Below are positions 24,241 through 35,200 of a stretch of DNA of 64,000 bases, in pieces. The stretch's first letter is position 1. Each line of letters opens with the position of its first letter. Made by a program: the position numbers and the translations under genes. The stretch comes from Thamnaconus septentrionalis (Eukaryota > Chordata > Actinopteri > Tetraodontiformes > Monacanthidae): the NCBI GenBank assembly GCA_009823395.1, contig CM020501.1, positions 28,299,361 to 28,363,360 on the forward strand, in the 5' to 3' direction. Under the pieces are notes generated by a model. The model had not been told where the DNA came from. It saw nothing but the letters and a program-made list of their open reading frames with translations, and did not search any database.

Positions 24241-25776
24241 ATGATAAGCAGGAAGTGGACACTACATACGGACGCTGCGCCGTCTCATGCACGCGGCGAG
24301 GAAACGACTCTCCACGGACGGGCAGGAGGAAAAAGAAAACAGGATTTCATCTTCATATGAGGGCAAAACCCAAAATAAAAGGTGCTGACAGCTTTCTCCA
24401 TCCATCGCGGCGCCCCCCGGTGGGAGGGCTTATCCCTTTTTTTTTCGTGCCGCGTGAGATAAGAGGCGGCTATGCCAGTCAGGATTAAAGGTTCTTTTTG
24501 GACAAACGTGAGTGTACATTAGAAGGCACTGAAAGGCGAGATGTCGCCTCTCCTTTGCATGTGTCGTCGCGTTATCCACGACCTCGCAACCGCCCCCACC
24601 CCCAAACCCACCCCCACACTTTGTACATCCATCAAAGGTTCCCACATGAAAAAAAAAAACAGGAGCGATCCACATCAAACACGAAGGACAAAATATTTTC
24701 ATCCATTGTCTGACCAAAATATAGAAAAGTGGGAAGAAAATGGGGTGGGAGAGGTGGAGAGGATGTACGGAAGCGCCCCCCTCCTTACCCTTTTGTTGTG
24801 GAGGAAGGTGTTGGCGCTCCCCGCAGGCCAGAGCCGGTGTTGTCTCAGCTAGACAGAGGAGACATCTGCTCCATGTAGCCGAGCCACATCCGCATGAGCT
24901 TCCCTGGTGCACGCGCTTCCCGCTGAGGTGATTTGTTGACCTTGGAGGGGAGGACGGTTGGGGAGGAAGAGGGTGGTCGTTCAAGGCTACCACCCCCCTG
25001 CCTTTTTTTTTTCATTTTCATTTTTTTTTCCCAAATGATGATTATTACTTTTTCCCCCCTCCACTGTTGGCTCAGCTTGATGCAGAGTCATGGGAAAAAG
25101 CCGGCCTCCAAGATTCAATTCCCATTTGGTGAGCAGCTGCGTTTTGATCTGGGTTGCCAGGTTGGGGCGAGAACGCAGAGGGGGCCGACTCAGAGCGACT
25201 CAACCTGGGAATCCAAAGAAACTGTAACACGTTCGGGCCCTCAAACCCGCCAGCCAGAGAGCGTCCGTATCAAAAAAAACAAATCAATTCAGGTTTGTTG
25301 CCTTTCAAAACGTTTTCCAAAGGATCAGATTTGTTCCCTGGTCCGAGCAGGTTCTTACACCTATTTCTAAAACGGGCCCATATGGTTTGATTTTTCACAC
25401 CCACCCTAGGTTCACGCACTCCGACCGTAGCCGTGTTATGACAAACCCTGGCGGAATATCGTGTGTGGCTTTGCAGGAGCCGTGAAAACAAGCACGTCCA
25501 TGCGGACGTGAAGGAGTCACGACAGCAACGGAGTCCAGGAGACTTGATGGGTGTCCATCACTCAGGTCGGGAGCTGGTTCACACAAGTGCAGCTAACTAA
25601 GTCACTTTTCATTTGGAAAATGAATCCTGGACTCTGACCTGAAACTCACTGGGACGACTGGGATGAGAGCTTTGCATGGTAAAGGGTGAAAGAAAGCAAA
25701 ATCTCCAGAGTCATAACCCCTCCATGAAAAATTAATGCAAGATATTGGCAAACAACTTATTTCAATTCCTTTAGAT

Positions 25777-26128
25777 CAGGCACAGGCAAACTACGGCCCG
25801 GGGGGCCAGATGCGACCTGTTAAGCTTTATAATCCGGCCGACCTTGAAGAAATTATTTTTAATAGTAAGTAAGTCATAAAATAGCTGTTTCATCCATTTT
25901 TCAGTGTTTTAAGGATCATTTCAATAAAAAGCTAAATACCGTGAGACTTCAAAGACACTGATTTTGTTGTAACACCTTTGTTCATTTTCAAGAGACATTA
26001 AAGAATGTGTTTTCTACATAGATTTCTCCTAGTATGAGGTGGGTCACTAAAACACTCCATCCATCTGCTCCTGCTCTTGACCCCCTCTGTCAAACTTTAG
26101 AACTAATTTAAAAGTTTGCCCACCCCTG
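25777..26128 (+). mobile_element. Non-autonomous hAT-like element, copy 2
   Basis: Ends CAGGCACAGGCAAACT and AGTTTGCCCACCCCTG (inverted CAGGGGTGGGCAAACT). The flanks CTTTAGAT and CTTTGATG resemble a decayed 8-bp duplication. The interior shares GTTTTAAGGATCATTTCAAT and the TGAGGTGGGTCACTAAAACA block with the other copies. Confidence 0.75.
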
Positions 26129-26501
26129 CTTTGATGTTGAATATTACACATTCAAATTTCCATGTAGCTTTTCTTTTATAAACTGCAACCTCAAAATATC
26201 ACTGAATTGAAAAACTTTTTTTTAACCGACATGTTGAACCACACTAGGAAGCAAAAGCATCTAGTCCAGCCTAAGCCTAAAAAAAACCCCTTGTTTAAAA
26301 CTGGCAAGACTGGATGAAAATGGCTCAGTGAAGGACTCGGAAAACAAAGGCGGCCGGCGGCCAAACAAAGGCGTGTCTGTCATCACCGCAGGTGGTCGCA
26401 GGAGACCCCCGCCAGAGAAAAAAAAAAAAAAACAAACCTCACAATGGCGGCGAGTGTGGAAAAAAAAACAAAAAACGGCTGAGATCAGAGGGAGCATCCC
26501 T

Positions 26502-26529
26502 GAGGAAGAGGAGGAGGAGGAGGAGGAGG
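26502..26529. repeat. (GAG)n tract
   Basis: A short GAG/GGA microsatellite that produces poly-E and poly-S frames. Confidence 0.9.
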
Positions 26530-26692
26530 GGGCGTGGCATCGGAGGTCACACCGGCTGCTGCTTTTTCCTGCCGCTGGGATGAGGCCCCCGTGACTGTCG
26601 TGGCAGGATGGGCCCCCGGAGGTCAGCGAGCAGATCGTAGCGTCTTTCCTGTCGGCGTGACGGACGCCCGTCCATCTCTGGTAACACGCGCG

Positions 26693-26694
26693 CG

Positions 26695-26742
<48 letters not shown>
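26693..26742. repeat. (CG)/(CA)n microsatellite
   Basis: CGCGCGCA leading into about 21 CA units, a purine-pyrimidine alternation prone to Z-DNA. Confidence 0.95.
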
Positions 26743-26744
<2 letters not shown>

Positions 26745-26936
26745 ACAACACACACAGGAGGGCTCAGGGTACCTGGTAAAAACAAGTCAGCAGATTATAG
26801 GAAAATATATGAAGCAATTATCCAACTTTAGGTAAATTGGATTTAATGCCAACTTCATTGTGTTTCTTTTTTGGGGCTAATGTTATTAGCATAAAAAAAA
26901 GATAACACTTTTTAACAGAAAAGTATGAATACTTTC

Positions 26937-27025
26937 ACTTCAAATCAAATCAAACTTTATTTATATAGCACTTTTCATGCATGAAAAGAATGCAACCCAA
27001 AGTGCTTCACAGATTAAAACAAAAG
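26937..27025. repeat. Dispersed repeat fragment (TTTATTTATATAGCACTTTT type)
   Basis: The string TTTATTTATATAGCACTTTT followed by a CCCAAAGTGCTTCACAGA block matches a repeat I recognise as very common in fish genomes. The parent family is not assigned. Confidence 0.6.
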
Positions 27026-27884
27026 TAATCTGTGAATAAGGCCATTACACGTTATAGAATGACTTTGATTTTCTACACAGATGTTCTGTCACTTGAACAA
27101 CATTCCACATCATGTTTTTCTAGACCATGGGGCGACGATCACAAGTTTCACCGCAGAACAAACACTAATTTAACTTTAATTGTCATTAAACAAAGTTACA
27201 AAACTGACAATGGCGTCGTGCTATCGGAACGTATTTCACGAGTGCGAGTAGAGCACTCAGCCACGGCATCTGTGTCTGTACCACATAAAAGAATTCTGCA
27301 CCAGCGGCACGTGTCCCATACAGCGAGGGAGCATCTTTCAAACTGGAGCGACACAAAAGAAAGGCACCACTTTGCACTGGAGGGACACTTTGTGTGATGC
27401 GGAAACAAAAGACAACCGACAGGCAGGCTGTAGATCTCCGACCGACTGCGGGCCCTGTCGCTCCCCGAGTCTATTATCTCGGGTGCAGAATAGCGAAACC
27501 CTGCACCCGCATCGGCGGGACTTCACAGGCGCTTCCCCGTCGGCTGAGAGACGCACGTGTCCCCACTTTGGATGAGATAAACCGCGAAGAATAGAGGCCT
27601 CTTCAGGCTCCTCCAAGTCACACGCACGATTCGAAACGTCTATTTCAGCAGATAAGGTCTCGCAAGGCGGGCGCCCCTCCCCCCAACCCCACCTGACCCC
27701 CTCGTGCCCCCCCGTCCCTCCCTCCCCTCCCAGAAAAACCTGAGAGACACGCACACGTCCCTTTTGTGCCTGCGATAAAAGAGGCAACCGGTGGATGCAT
27801 GTAATCAGCGTATTATTGATAGCCTTAATGAGAAAGGCTCTGAGTCACCCAAGCCATTAGCCAGGATGAAAGAGACTTAATTGT

Positions 27885-27960
27885 TTTGCACGGGTGCGCG
27901 CGCGCGGCGGCGCTGGCGCTCTCTTGTGTTTTGCGGGCGCGCACGTGTTTCCCGGGGTAA
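27885..27960. other. Short CpG-dense patch with (CG)n run
   Basis: Contains GCGCGCGCGCGGCGGCGC and further CpG up to CCCGGGG. It sits in the middle of unique sequence with TTAATTA/ATTA cores on both sides. It could be regulatory, but no gene start is evident. Confidence 0.35.
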
Positions 27961-28433
27961 GAGCAGGCTAATTAAATCCCTTTCCTTCATTAGCAACTTT
28001 TTTTTTCTCCCGTCCCTCCAACCCTCCTTCATAATTAAGAGGGTTAATTACGGCGGCCGGACGGGGGTCACGTGCACAAGTGCGTGCGCAAAGAGCAGAC
28101 CCGGGTAATAAAAACGCTCTATATTAAGGGGGGGGGGTAATAACACAATAAGCACTCATTGGCCCAGATGAAAAAGAATTTGATGCTTATTAAAAATCAA
28201 ACGCTGAGGCGAGTGTTAGCTCGATGCTAATCCATCCCGCGCAGCCTCAAAATTGAAAGGCAATTAACAAAGCAGTTTGTTTGCGCCTTTCTGAAAAAAA
28301 AAAGGCATCACGCCGCAGCCACCTGGTGCTAAATGGGTAATTCGCACAAAAGCAAAAATTCCACGCTGCAGACTCTCTGAGGCACCTGGGTGGAATTCTT
28401 TCCAGCTGTGAAACTGCAGAAGGGTGACGTAGA

Positions 28434-29005
28434 TTGGAAAATGTTTCAGCTAATGTATTGGGCCAGTTTGTTTTTGGCACCTTTCACAGCACTCAAGGAC
28501 ACCTGACACAGTTAAATGCAACATATACAATATACTATGACCAGAAATGCTAATATACACAATAAATTAAAACAAAAGCTCTGCGTAACTCCAGGCGAGT
28601 TACGAGGATCGGAAAATATTTCAGCTCATCGATCGGGCCAGTTCGTTTTTGGCACCTTTCACAGCTCTCAAGGACACCTCATGCAGTCGAACGCCAAAAT
28701 CTTATCCGCTGAGCTTCCGTCCGCCATCTTTGCAAACAAAGATTCTGTACTGCGCATGCGCGCCTGTGTCTGAGGGACTGCTGCTGCTTTTCTGAGTAAT
28801 GACCAGAAGCTTTTCAAACCGTGGTAATCAAACACGGTTTTCATGATGATTGAAATTTGAAACGGTAATTCTGTCTGACTTTTTACCGTGGTTTATCACT
28901 TTACCGGCAATCGTTACGCCCTAATACACGCAATACACACAATAAATTAAAACAAAAGCGGGAATTATTTCAGTCTGTGTAACTCCAGAGGGGTTATGTG
29001 GATCG
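28434..29005. repeat. Imperfect local duplications
   Basis: A 72-bp unit at 28434-28505 recurs at 28608-28679; shared blocks include TTTTTGGCACCTTTCACAGC and CTCAAGGACACCT. A second unit, with CACAATAAATTAAAACAAAA, at about 28556-28612 recurs at about 28935-29010. This indicates local duplication or an uncharacterised repeat. Confidence 0.75.
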
Positions 29006-29282
29006 GAATATCCCACTAGAGATTCATGCGCAGACTTGGTGGCGGGCGATAATCGGGCAAAAGCTCAATTTTCGATGAGCAGTGGCTCTCGCAAACTCAC
29101 TCCTGCCACCGCCGCCGCCACTTGCGTGCTGGTTCCAGCGGACGTCTGCAGCATAACAATGAAGACATCCCCCAGCGTGCCCCGTCGACAGCCGCGATAC
29201 GGTTGTAGCCGCTGGATACGGAAGGACTGCCCGCCGCTGGACACACACCATTACTTTTGATGGTGCCCGTGAGTGAAGATGA

Positions 29283-29284
<2 letters not shown>

Positions 29285-29315
<31 letters not shown>
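29285..29315. repeat. (GT)n microsatellite
   Basis: About 15 GT units. Confidence 0.95.
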
Positions 29316-29316
<1 letters not shown>

Positions 29317-29594
29317 CCTCAGGGTCACACATCCTGTGTGAAGAAAAGGGCTGAATCAGTGCTTCCCACCACCGCAACGGTTTCCTCCTTAGCTCGTGTG
29401 CACGCGGCCGTCGACGCCCCACTGGCGAGTCCGTAGCAGGTCGTTAGCACCTTTTACGCTCTGCTGGTTCCACTAATGTCCTCCAATAAGGAGGGCAAGC
29501 AGGGGGTCGAATGGTCGGGAGTGTGTGGGCAATGTTTTCAAAAAATGTTTTTGGGGCTGTTTGGATGAGTTTGACTTTTGGCTCCCTTGGTGCC

Positions 29595-30232
29595 TTCAAG
29601 GTCGAGTGTGTAAAATTTTTAAGGAAGCCCGTTATTTAAGGTAGCCTGCCTTATGTATTTAGGGCACTGTCAGGGGCTTCTTTAAAAACTGGGCTTCCTT
29701 AAAAAATGGTGGCACAAGATGGCCGCTAACGAGGAGCAAGACTCTAGCTCAGGGCGTGGGCAAACTACGAACCGGGGGCCATATGCGGCTTTGTGATCAG
29801 GCCTGCCGAACTTGAAGAAATGGTATTAATAGTAACCTTTTTTCAGTGTTTTAAGAGTCATTTCAATGAGGAGTTGAATACCGTGGCGCCTTAAAGACAC
29901 ATTTTGTTTTTGTAACTTTGCCTTTGTTTATTTTCAATAGATATTACAGCACATGTTTTCTACACATCCTATGATATTTCTTTTTCTCCTATGAGGTTGG
30001 TCACCAAAACACTGCATCCATCTGCTTCGCCTCTGCCCCCCGCCACCACTCTATGTATATTCTTATATATGTGAGAACGATTCTAAGGGTAGGATAACCA
30101 AATTACTTTTAATGTATGGCGAGTATACACTTTTATTAATGTATTCATGGCCAGTATGTTAACCTTTATTGATATAAAATCCATAAATCAAGCTACAAGC
30201 CATAAATCAAATGTTACACAATGGACCTTTAA
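29595..30232. mobile_element. TTAA-flanked MITE (piggyBac-like), copy B, with nested hAT element
   Basis: The left end TTCAAGGTCGAGTGTGTAAA and the right end, inverted TTAAAGGTCCATTGTGTAAC, match the ends of copy A at 39606-40055. The internal GAGCAAGACTCTAGCT is followed by an hAT-like element and then by TATGTATATTCTTATATATG, which is contiguous in copy A. TTAA target sites are typical of piggyBac transposases. No transposase is present. Confidence 0.65.
29750..30046 (+). mobile_element. hAT-like element, copy 3, truncated and nested
   Basis: It begins CAGGGCGTGGGCAAACT and shares interior blocks with the copies at 12220 and 25777. The right terminal inverted repeat and about 50 bp are missing, so its right boundary is approximate. 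Confidence 0.7.
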
Positions 30233-30673
30233 AGTGGGTTTAACCAAGTTTGCAACCTCGACTTCTCCGATCGTCTTCAAATCCATGTTAGGCAAGTTCA
30301 CCTGTTTTGCCTACTGACAAAACTATTCCGGCTTCAACTGCTCGTAGCTAAAGGACTTGGTGAGACCCAGTTGGGAGCTAAAAGAGATTCATCGGACGCA
30401 TCAGGTGGGGGAGTAAAAACAGCAAACGTACAAAAATGCAATTGTTGCGACTTAATATACAGCTGCTCTGTGTTCTTGGCCCTGGTTGGTGGCATCCTGC
30501 AGGGCCCAAACACACAACAGGCAGAATTATTGTTGTTGCATTGTTCTCAGAATACAGAGGGAGGGGGAAAGGGGGGTGGTTTTGAATACATGACTCACTC
30601 GCACTTCCTACTGCCGCATCGATACCTACTGCTTCTTTTATTAGCCTTTGGGGAACCGGTCAGGGCATCACTC

Positions 30674-30675
<2 letters not shown>

Positions 30676-30706
<31 letters not shown>
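30676..30706. repeat. (CA)n microsatellite
   Basis: About 15 CA units followed by a short CAA/CAG run. Confidence 0.95.
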
Positions 30707-30707
<1 letters not shown>

Positions 30708-31172
30708 AGCAACAGCAACAGCAGCAGCTGCACACGGGAACAAACACCCCATTAAAGCGAGGCCTCCACATATTACTGTAATAAAAGCCCCGGCTCTCGC
30801 CTTTATGGGCTTTTTAATTATGTCTATTTGTCTTCCTGGAGTCGCCAGCTCACAGTGCATGATGAGCTCCTCCCATTTGGTGAAAACCGGAGGGGTTGGA
30901 GGGCCCAAAACAAGCCGTCCCCGAGGCTAAAATATGACCATTGTTGCTTGACGCTTCAGCTCGCAGCACGGAGCCGTCACCGCCGCTTTATCATATTTTT
31001 TTTTTGTGATTTTTTTTCTCGCCCCACAACTCCTACAGGAGGTGGAGGAAAATCTCACACAGCTCGGCTGAATTACACGGCGGCTCAGCTGCAAAGACAA
31101 AGTGCGCATTAAATCATCCTGCCCCCAACTTCGGAGGCCTCTGTTGCACTGGACGATGCTGCAGGCACTAGG

Positions 31173-31197
31173 AAAAAAAAAAAAAAAAAAAAAAAAA
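31173..31197. repeat. Poly-A run
   Basis: 25 A residues. No retrogene body is recognised upstream. Confidence 0.95.
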
Positions 31198-31384
31198 TAC
31201 TATAATAAGAATTAAGCACACAAATCATCTGTGCATTCAGGCTGCGACTTTTTGGTGGCAAACACATTTCCTTCTGTGAACAAAGGGGAAAGAAAAACGG
31301 TTGAAAAAACTCGATTTACGCAAACACAGGTGTTTATGGAAGGGTTCTCAACAGGCCAAAATGTTTCTGTGTAACACAACAAAG

Positions 31385-31988
31385 GGAAAGGTCAAAAATG
31401 TTTGGAGATTTTTAACAAGAAACATCAACTTGCCTAACCTCCCTCCCCTGAGTTTGCCTGTGAACTACGCCGGCCTGTGCACTTGGATGCCTCCACCTTC
31501 TTTTTCGCAGGCAGTCATCCTGTTTACGAAACGTGGGCTGGATTGTCCACACAGGCTTCCTTAGAAATATGCCAGTGCAAGATATGAGAAGGGTTCCACA
31601 GGTATGAAAACCGAATAACTTATTGTACTGCGAGTATACACTTTTATTAATGCAATTATGGACAGTATGTTAAGCTTTTACCAATATAAAAAACATAAAA
31701 TCAAGCCAAATTTTGCACACTACAAGACTGGAAAGTGGGTTTAACCAACCTTGACTTCTCCTTTTGTGTTGAAATCCATGTTGCGTCAATTCATCTGTAC
31801 TGCCATCTACTGACAAAACTAGTGTAGTTTGCCCATTCCGACTTCAGTTACTAGTAGCTAAAAGGACTTGGTGGAGACCCAATTTGGTTCATTCAAGATA
31901 ATATACACTTTTATTTGTAATTATGGGCTGTATGTTAAGGTTTTACCAATATATAAATTATACCAAATTTTACACACTGGACCATTAA
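31385..31988. mobile_element. TTAA MITE (piggyBac-like), copy C, with duplicated 3' segment
   Basis: The interior follows copy A (TTTGGAGATTTTTAACAAGA, CCTCCCCTGAGTTTGCC, TTGTCCACACAGGCTTCC). The terminal segment with TATACACTTTTATT and GTATGTTAAG occurs twice (about 31632-31720 and 31900-31983). The second occurrence ends ACACTGGACC with a TTAA at 31985-31988. The spacer between them also follows copy B at 30233-30395. The left end is degenerate. Confidence 0.5.
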
Positions 31989-32037
31989 TTTAAGAAAAAA
32001 AAAAAGAATCAAGCGAGAAAACTCAGTCAGAAATGCT

Positions 32038-32043
32038 TTTATT
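32038..32043 (-). terminator. zp3: zp3 polyadenylation signal AATAAA
   Basis: AATAAA on the minus strand about 250 nt after the zp3 stop codon (32297-32295). It gives a 3' UTR of roughly 0.27 kb. The cleavage site itself is not identifiable. Confidence 0.75.
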
Positions 32044-32294
32044 GCCTCAGATCAGGTGGGAACATCGTGGCCGACTGATTTTCCCGTTTTGTGGCAAAAT
32101 GCCACGCTGGCGAGGACGAGCGCCGCCAGTGCTACACCTGCACCGCACAGTAGGGCTGTGGACCAATAGGAGGCTGAGGAGATAAGTAGCGTCCGTCCCG
32201 TTAGCTGCAGGGAGCTGCCACCAGAGAGGTTTTTGTTTCAGCACGGATGTTAATTTGTTTGCCTCACCTGCCCGACTGGTCTCCTGCGTTTGGC

Positions 32295-35200
32295 TCAGAG
32301 CGGCTGGTTTGAGGGAAGCGCCACCTCCAGGACGCTCCCCTCCAGGGTGATGGGGCCCAGGCTGGCCGTACCCTCCAGCGCCACCTGCTGGGGAGAAGAG
32401 GCCGCATGCCTCCTGTGGCGCCCCTGCTGGTCGCAGCTGGTCTCGCAGCAGCCGCACACCATGTTGTCCCCGCCGGACGCCACCCACCTGTCCGCAAGGC
32501 AACAAGTGATTTCTCTCCTGTTAGAGAGACTGAAAAAAATATAATGAGAAGAAAATAATATCACAAACAACCTGTCGGTCAGGAAGGAGCAGGCTTTGTG
32601 CTGCGAGTCGACGGGGGCGGAAAGGGCTGTCGCCTTCAGGTGACACGTGATGTAGAGCTAGGGTTGAGAATGAAAAACACAACAAAACATTCATGAATTA
32701 CACAGGTAGCATCATTTTTGGCACATCATTCCGTCTTCTTTACACAGAAAAGTAAAACTGGACTTAGATAAAACAGTTTAAATGTGTTTTTAAATTTGTT
32801 TTTTTTGCCCACAATTGTGACATCCAGTGATCAAACGGAAGAACCACAACTTCGTAGGGTATCAAAAACATGCAAGAATTTATTAAATAAACAAATAAAT
32901 CCAAAATAAATAAATAAATACAAAATAATAATATTAAAAAAACAACACCCAGACACATGCAAACCTCTTCCTGGGGTTGCACTTACCAAATTCCTGTCAT
33001 CCTGGTGGAACTTGAAGGCTTTCAGCTGGAAGTGCAGTTTGTCCTCGTGGCTCCTCGGCATGAAGTAAGACTTGGATCCCGTCACCGTTGAGTCACTCAG
33101 GCACCTTATATGGCAAAAACATTTTTTCGTTCTCGTAAACACAATCGAGGGTCATTCCAGCTCTTAGACCCATCCCAAGTATGTGACATCACCAGAATAT
33201 AGTGACTGGCTGACAAACCGTGCAGCTTTTTTTGTTGTGGGGCTGTTTACATTATTCTTTTGTTTCTTTTTTGCGGTGGAGGTTTTATCTCACCCGTGGT
33301 TGGTGATGAAGGGGTATCGGGGCGTGGACTCTGGGTCCAGGCTCACGGTGGCCACGCAGGAGTCCACGAAGACCCTGAGGGGGATGTGGCTCCCCACAAG
33401 GACGGCCGCCTCCACCTGGATGACCTCGCTCAGGAAGTAGGTGCTGGAAGGTCTCTGCGACTGCCAGTCCTCTGCTCGGAATAGGGTGTGTGTGTGTGTG
33501 TGTGTGGGAGTGTGGAATAAACTAGTTTGGGAGCTCCGGTGAAGAAGAGATAAACTCAAGTTGAGTAAACAATCAAGATTCTAAATGCGACTTAGAACTA
33601 TTTTTTGGAAAAAAAAAAAAAGCGGGAGCTTCTTGGTAGCGAACACTACCTTGGCAATGGTCCCACCTGCCTTCGCGGCAACCCTCGCCCCCGTCCGCTC
33701 CTGTTTACAGAGTCGCCGTTTTGCATCTTAAACAGCTGCGGCGAAGTCGGCAGAGGAGCCTTGAGAGCCGCCAATTAAATCCATAGCTGGGGGAAATTAG
33801 CCAAACCGTCTGGCGCAAACGGCAATCTTTTTTTTTTTGCGTTTGTTTGCCTTTCTATTTTCGCGTTTCACTTTTCTCTCTTGAAGACGCATCCCCCTCC
33901 CCCGCACCCTCCCAACCCACCTGTCATGAGGCGCAGCGAGAAGTGCAGCTGCTGCTCCGCCCACATCCCTGAAGCGAACTGACTCCAGGTGGGCCTCACG
34001 GCGGCGCTGCTCACGTACTGTCTCCTGCAAAGACGGATGGATGTTTTTTGGTTTTTTTTAGATGATTTGAGCAGAGAAGCATAAATGTAGTGGTTGCTGA
34101 GGTTCCTGCACAGGTTCAGCAAAGGTGAAAGTAGTCAAGACATCAAAGAAGAACAGACGGCAATAATGAAGTTAAGGCGATCTGGACCCTGATGGCTGGA
34201 TGGCTGGGCAGGAAATGGATTGATGGATTGGCCAATTAAAGCGCTGCGCCACTCTCGACGGTCTCCATGACTTCCTGCAGGAGCCACCCAGCCACCCTCC
34301 CCTCATGTCGAGAAAAGTTTCTTTCCACGGAGATTGACCCACTGATTTACACCGAGCCTGGATAATATGTGGAAATATGCAGAAGTATTGGCCAGACGCT
34401 ACCTTGGATACTGACACTCGACCACCATCTCAGCAGCGTTGGTCTTCAGGATGGCCGTGGAGCCGACAGCCTTTGGGTCGTACCGCAGGGAGAAGGAGTA
34501 GATGAGGGCCTCCTCGGTCATCTGACAGGTAAAAGGTTAAAGTTTAAAGTCCCACTGATTGTCATGTTCCGAAGGACGTGAAATTTGTACTCCGCATTTG
34601 ACCCATCGCCTGAGGGAGTGGTGAGCAGCTGTGGTGCTGTGCTTGGGAATCATCGGGTGATCCAACCCCCCCCATTTGGGTACCATTTTTATAGTCTTTG
34701 GTATGACCCTGCCAGGGAACAAAGCCACAACCTCTGAGTCTCAGGGCGGACACTCTACCACTAGACCACTGAGCTGGTTCACCGAGGTTCTAAGGTTCAA
34801 GGGAGACAATGACGGCATAGCAGGTACAGAGGAGAGGTTTAAAAGGTGGCCCTGCGATGAACTGGCAACTTGTCCAGGGTGTTACCCTGCCTTCGCCCTA
34901 AGACAGCTGGGATAGGCTCCAGCAGACCCCCGTGACCCTGAATAGGAATAAGCGGGTATAGAAGACAAATGAGGTTTAAAAATGAAAAGGAAACAGACCG
35001 GGAGGGAGTTTGGAACGCACCGCCATGGTGCTGTTGCAGCCCTGCAGGGCCGTCTGGAAGTGGAGGACACCGTCGTTGACGAAGAGGACAGCGCAGCCGC
35101 CTAAGGTCAGATCAGCTGGGTTGACCAGCTGGCCGTTGCCTGAGAACAAAGAGGATAAAGGACGTTAGCCACATCAGCCGTTTTCCCCCTGAAACAATCA

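Noticed and set aside
24430..24993. 187-codon minus-strand frame
   Set aside because: No known motif, low-complexity G/P/H stretches, and no splice or start support.
27032..27397. 121-codon plus-strand frame
   Set aside because: It begins beside a dispersed repeat fragment and shows no similarity to any family I know.
34740..34784. tRNA gene
   Set aside because: The A box is good, but the B box is degenerate, no acceptor stem can be closed, and a long non-tRNA body follows. It is a SINE head.
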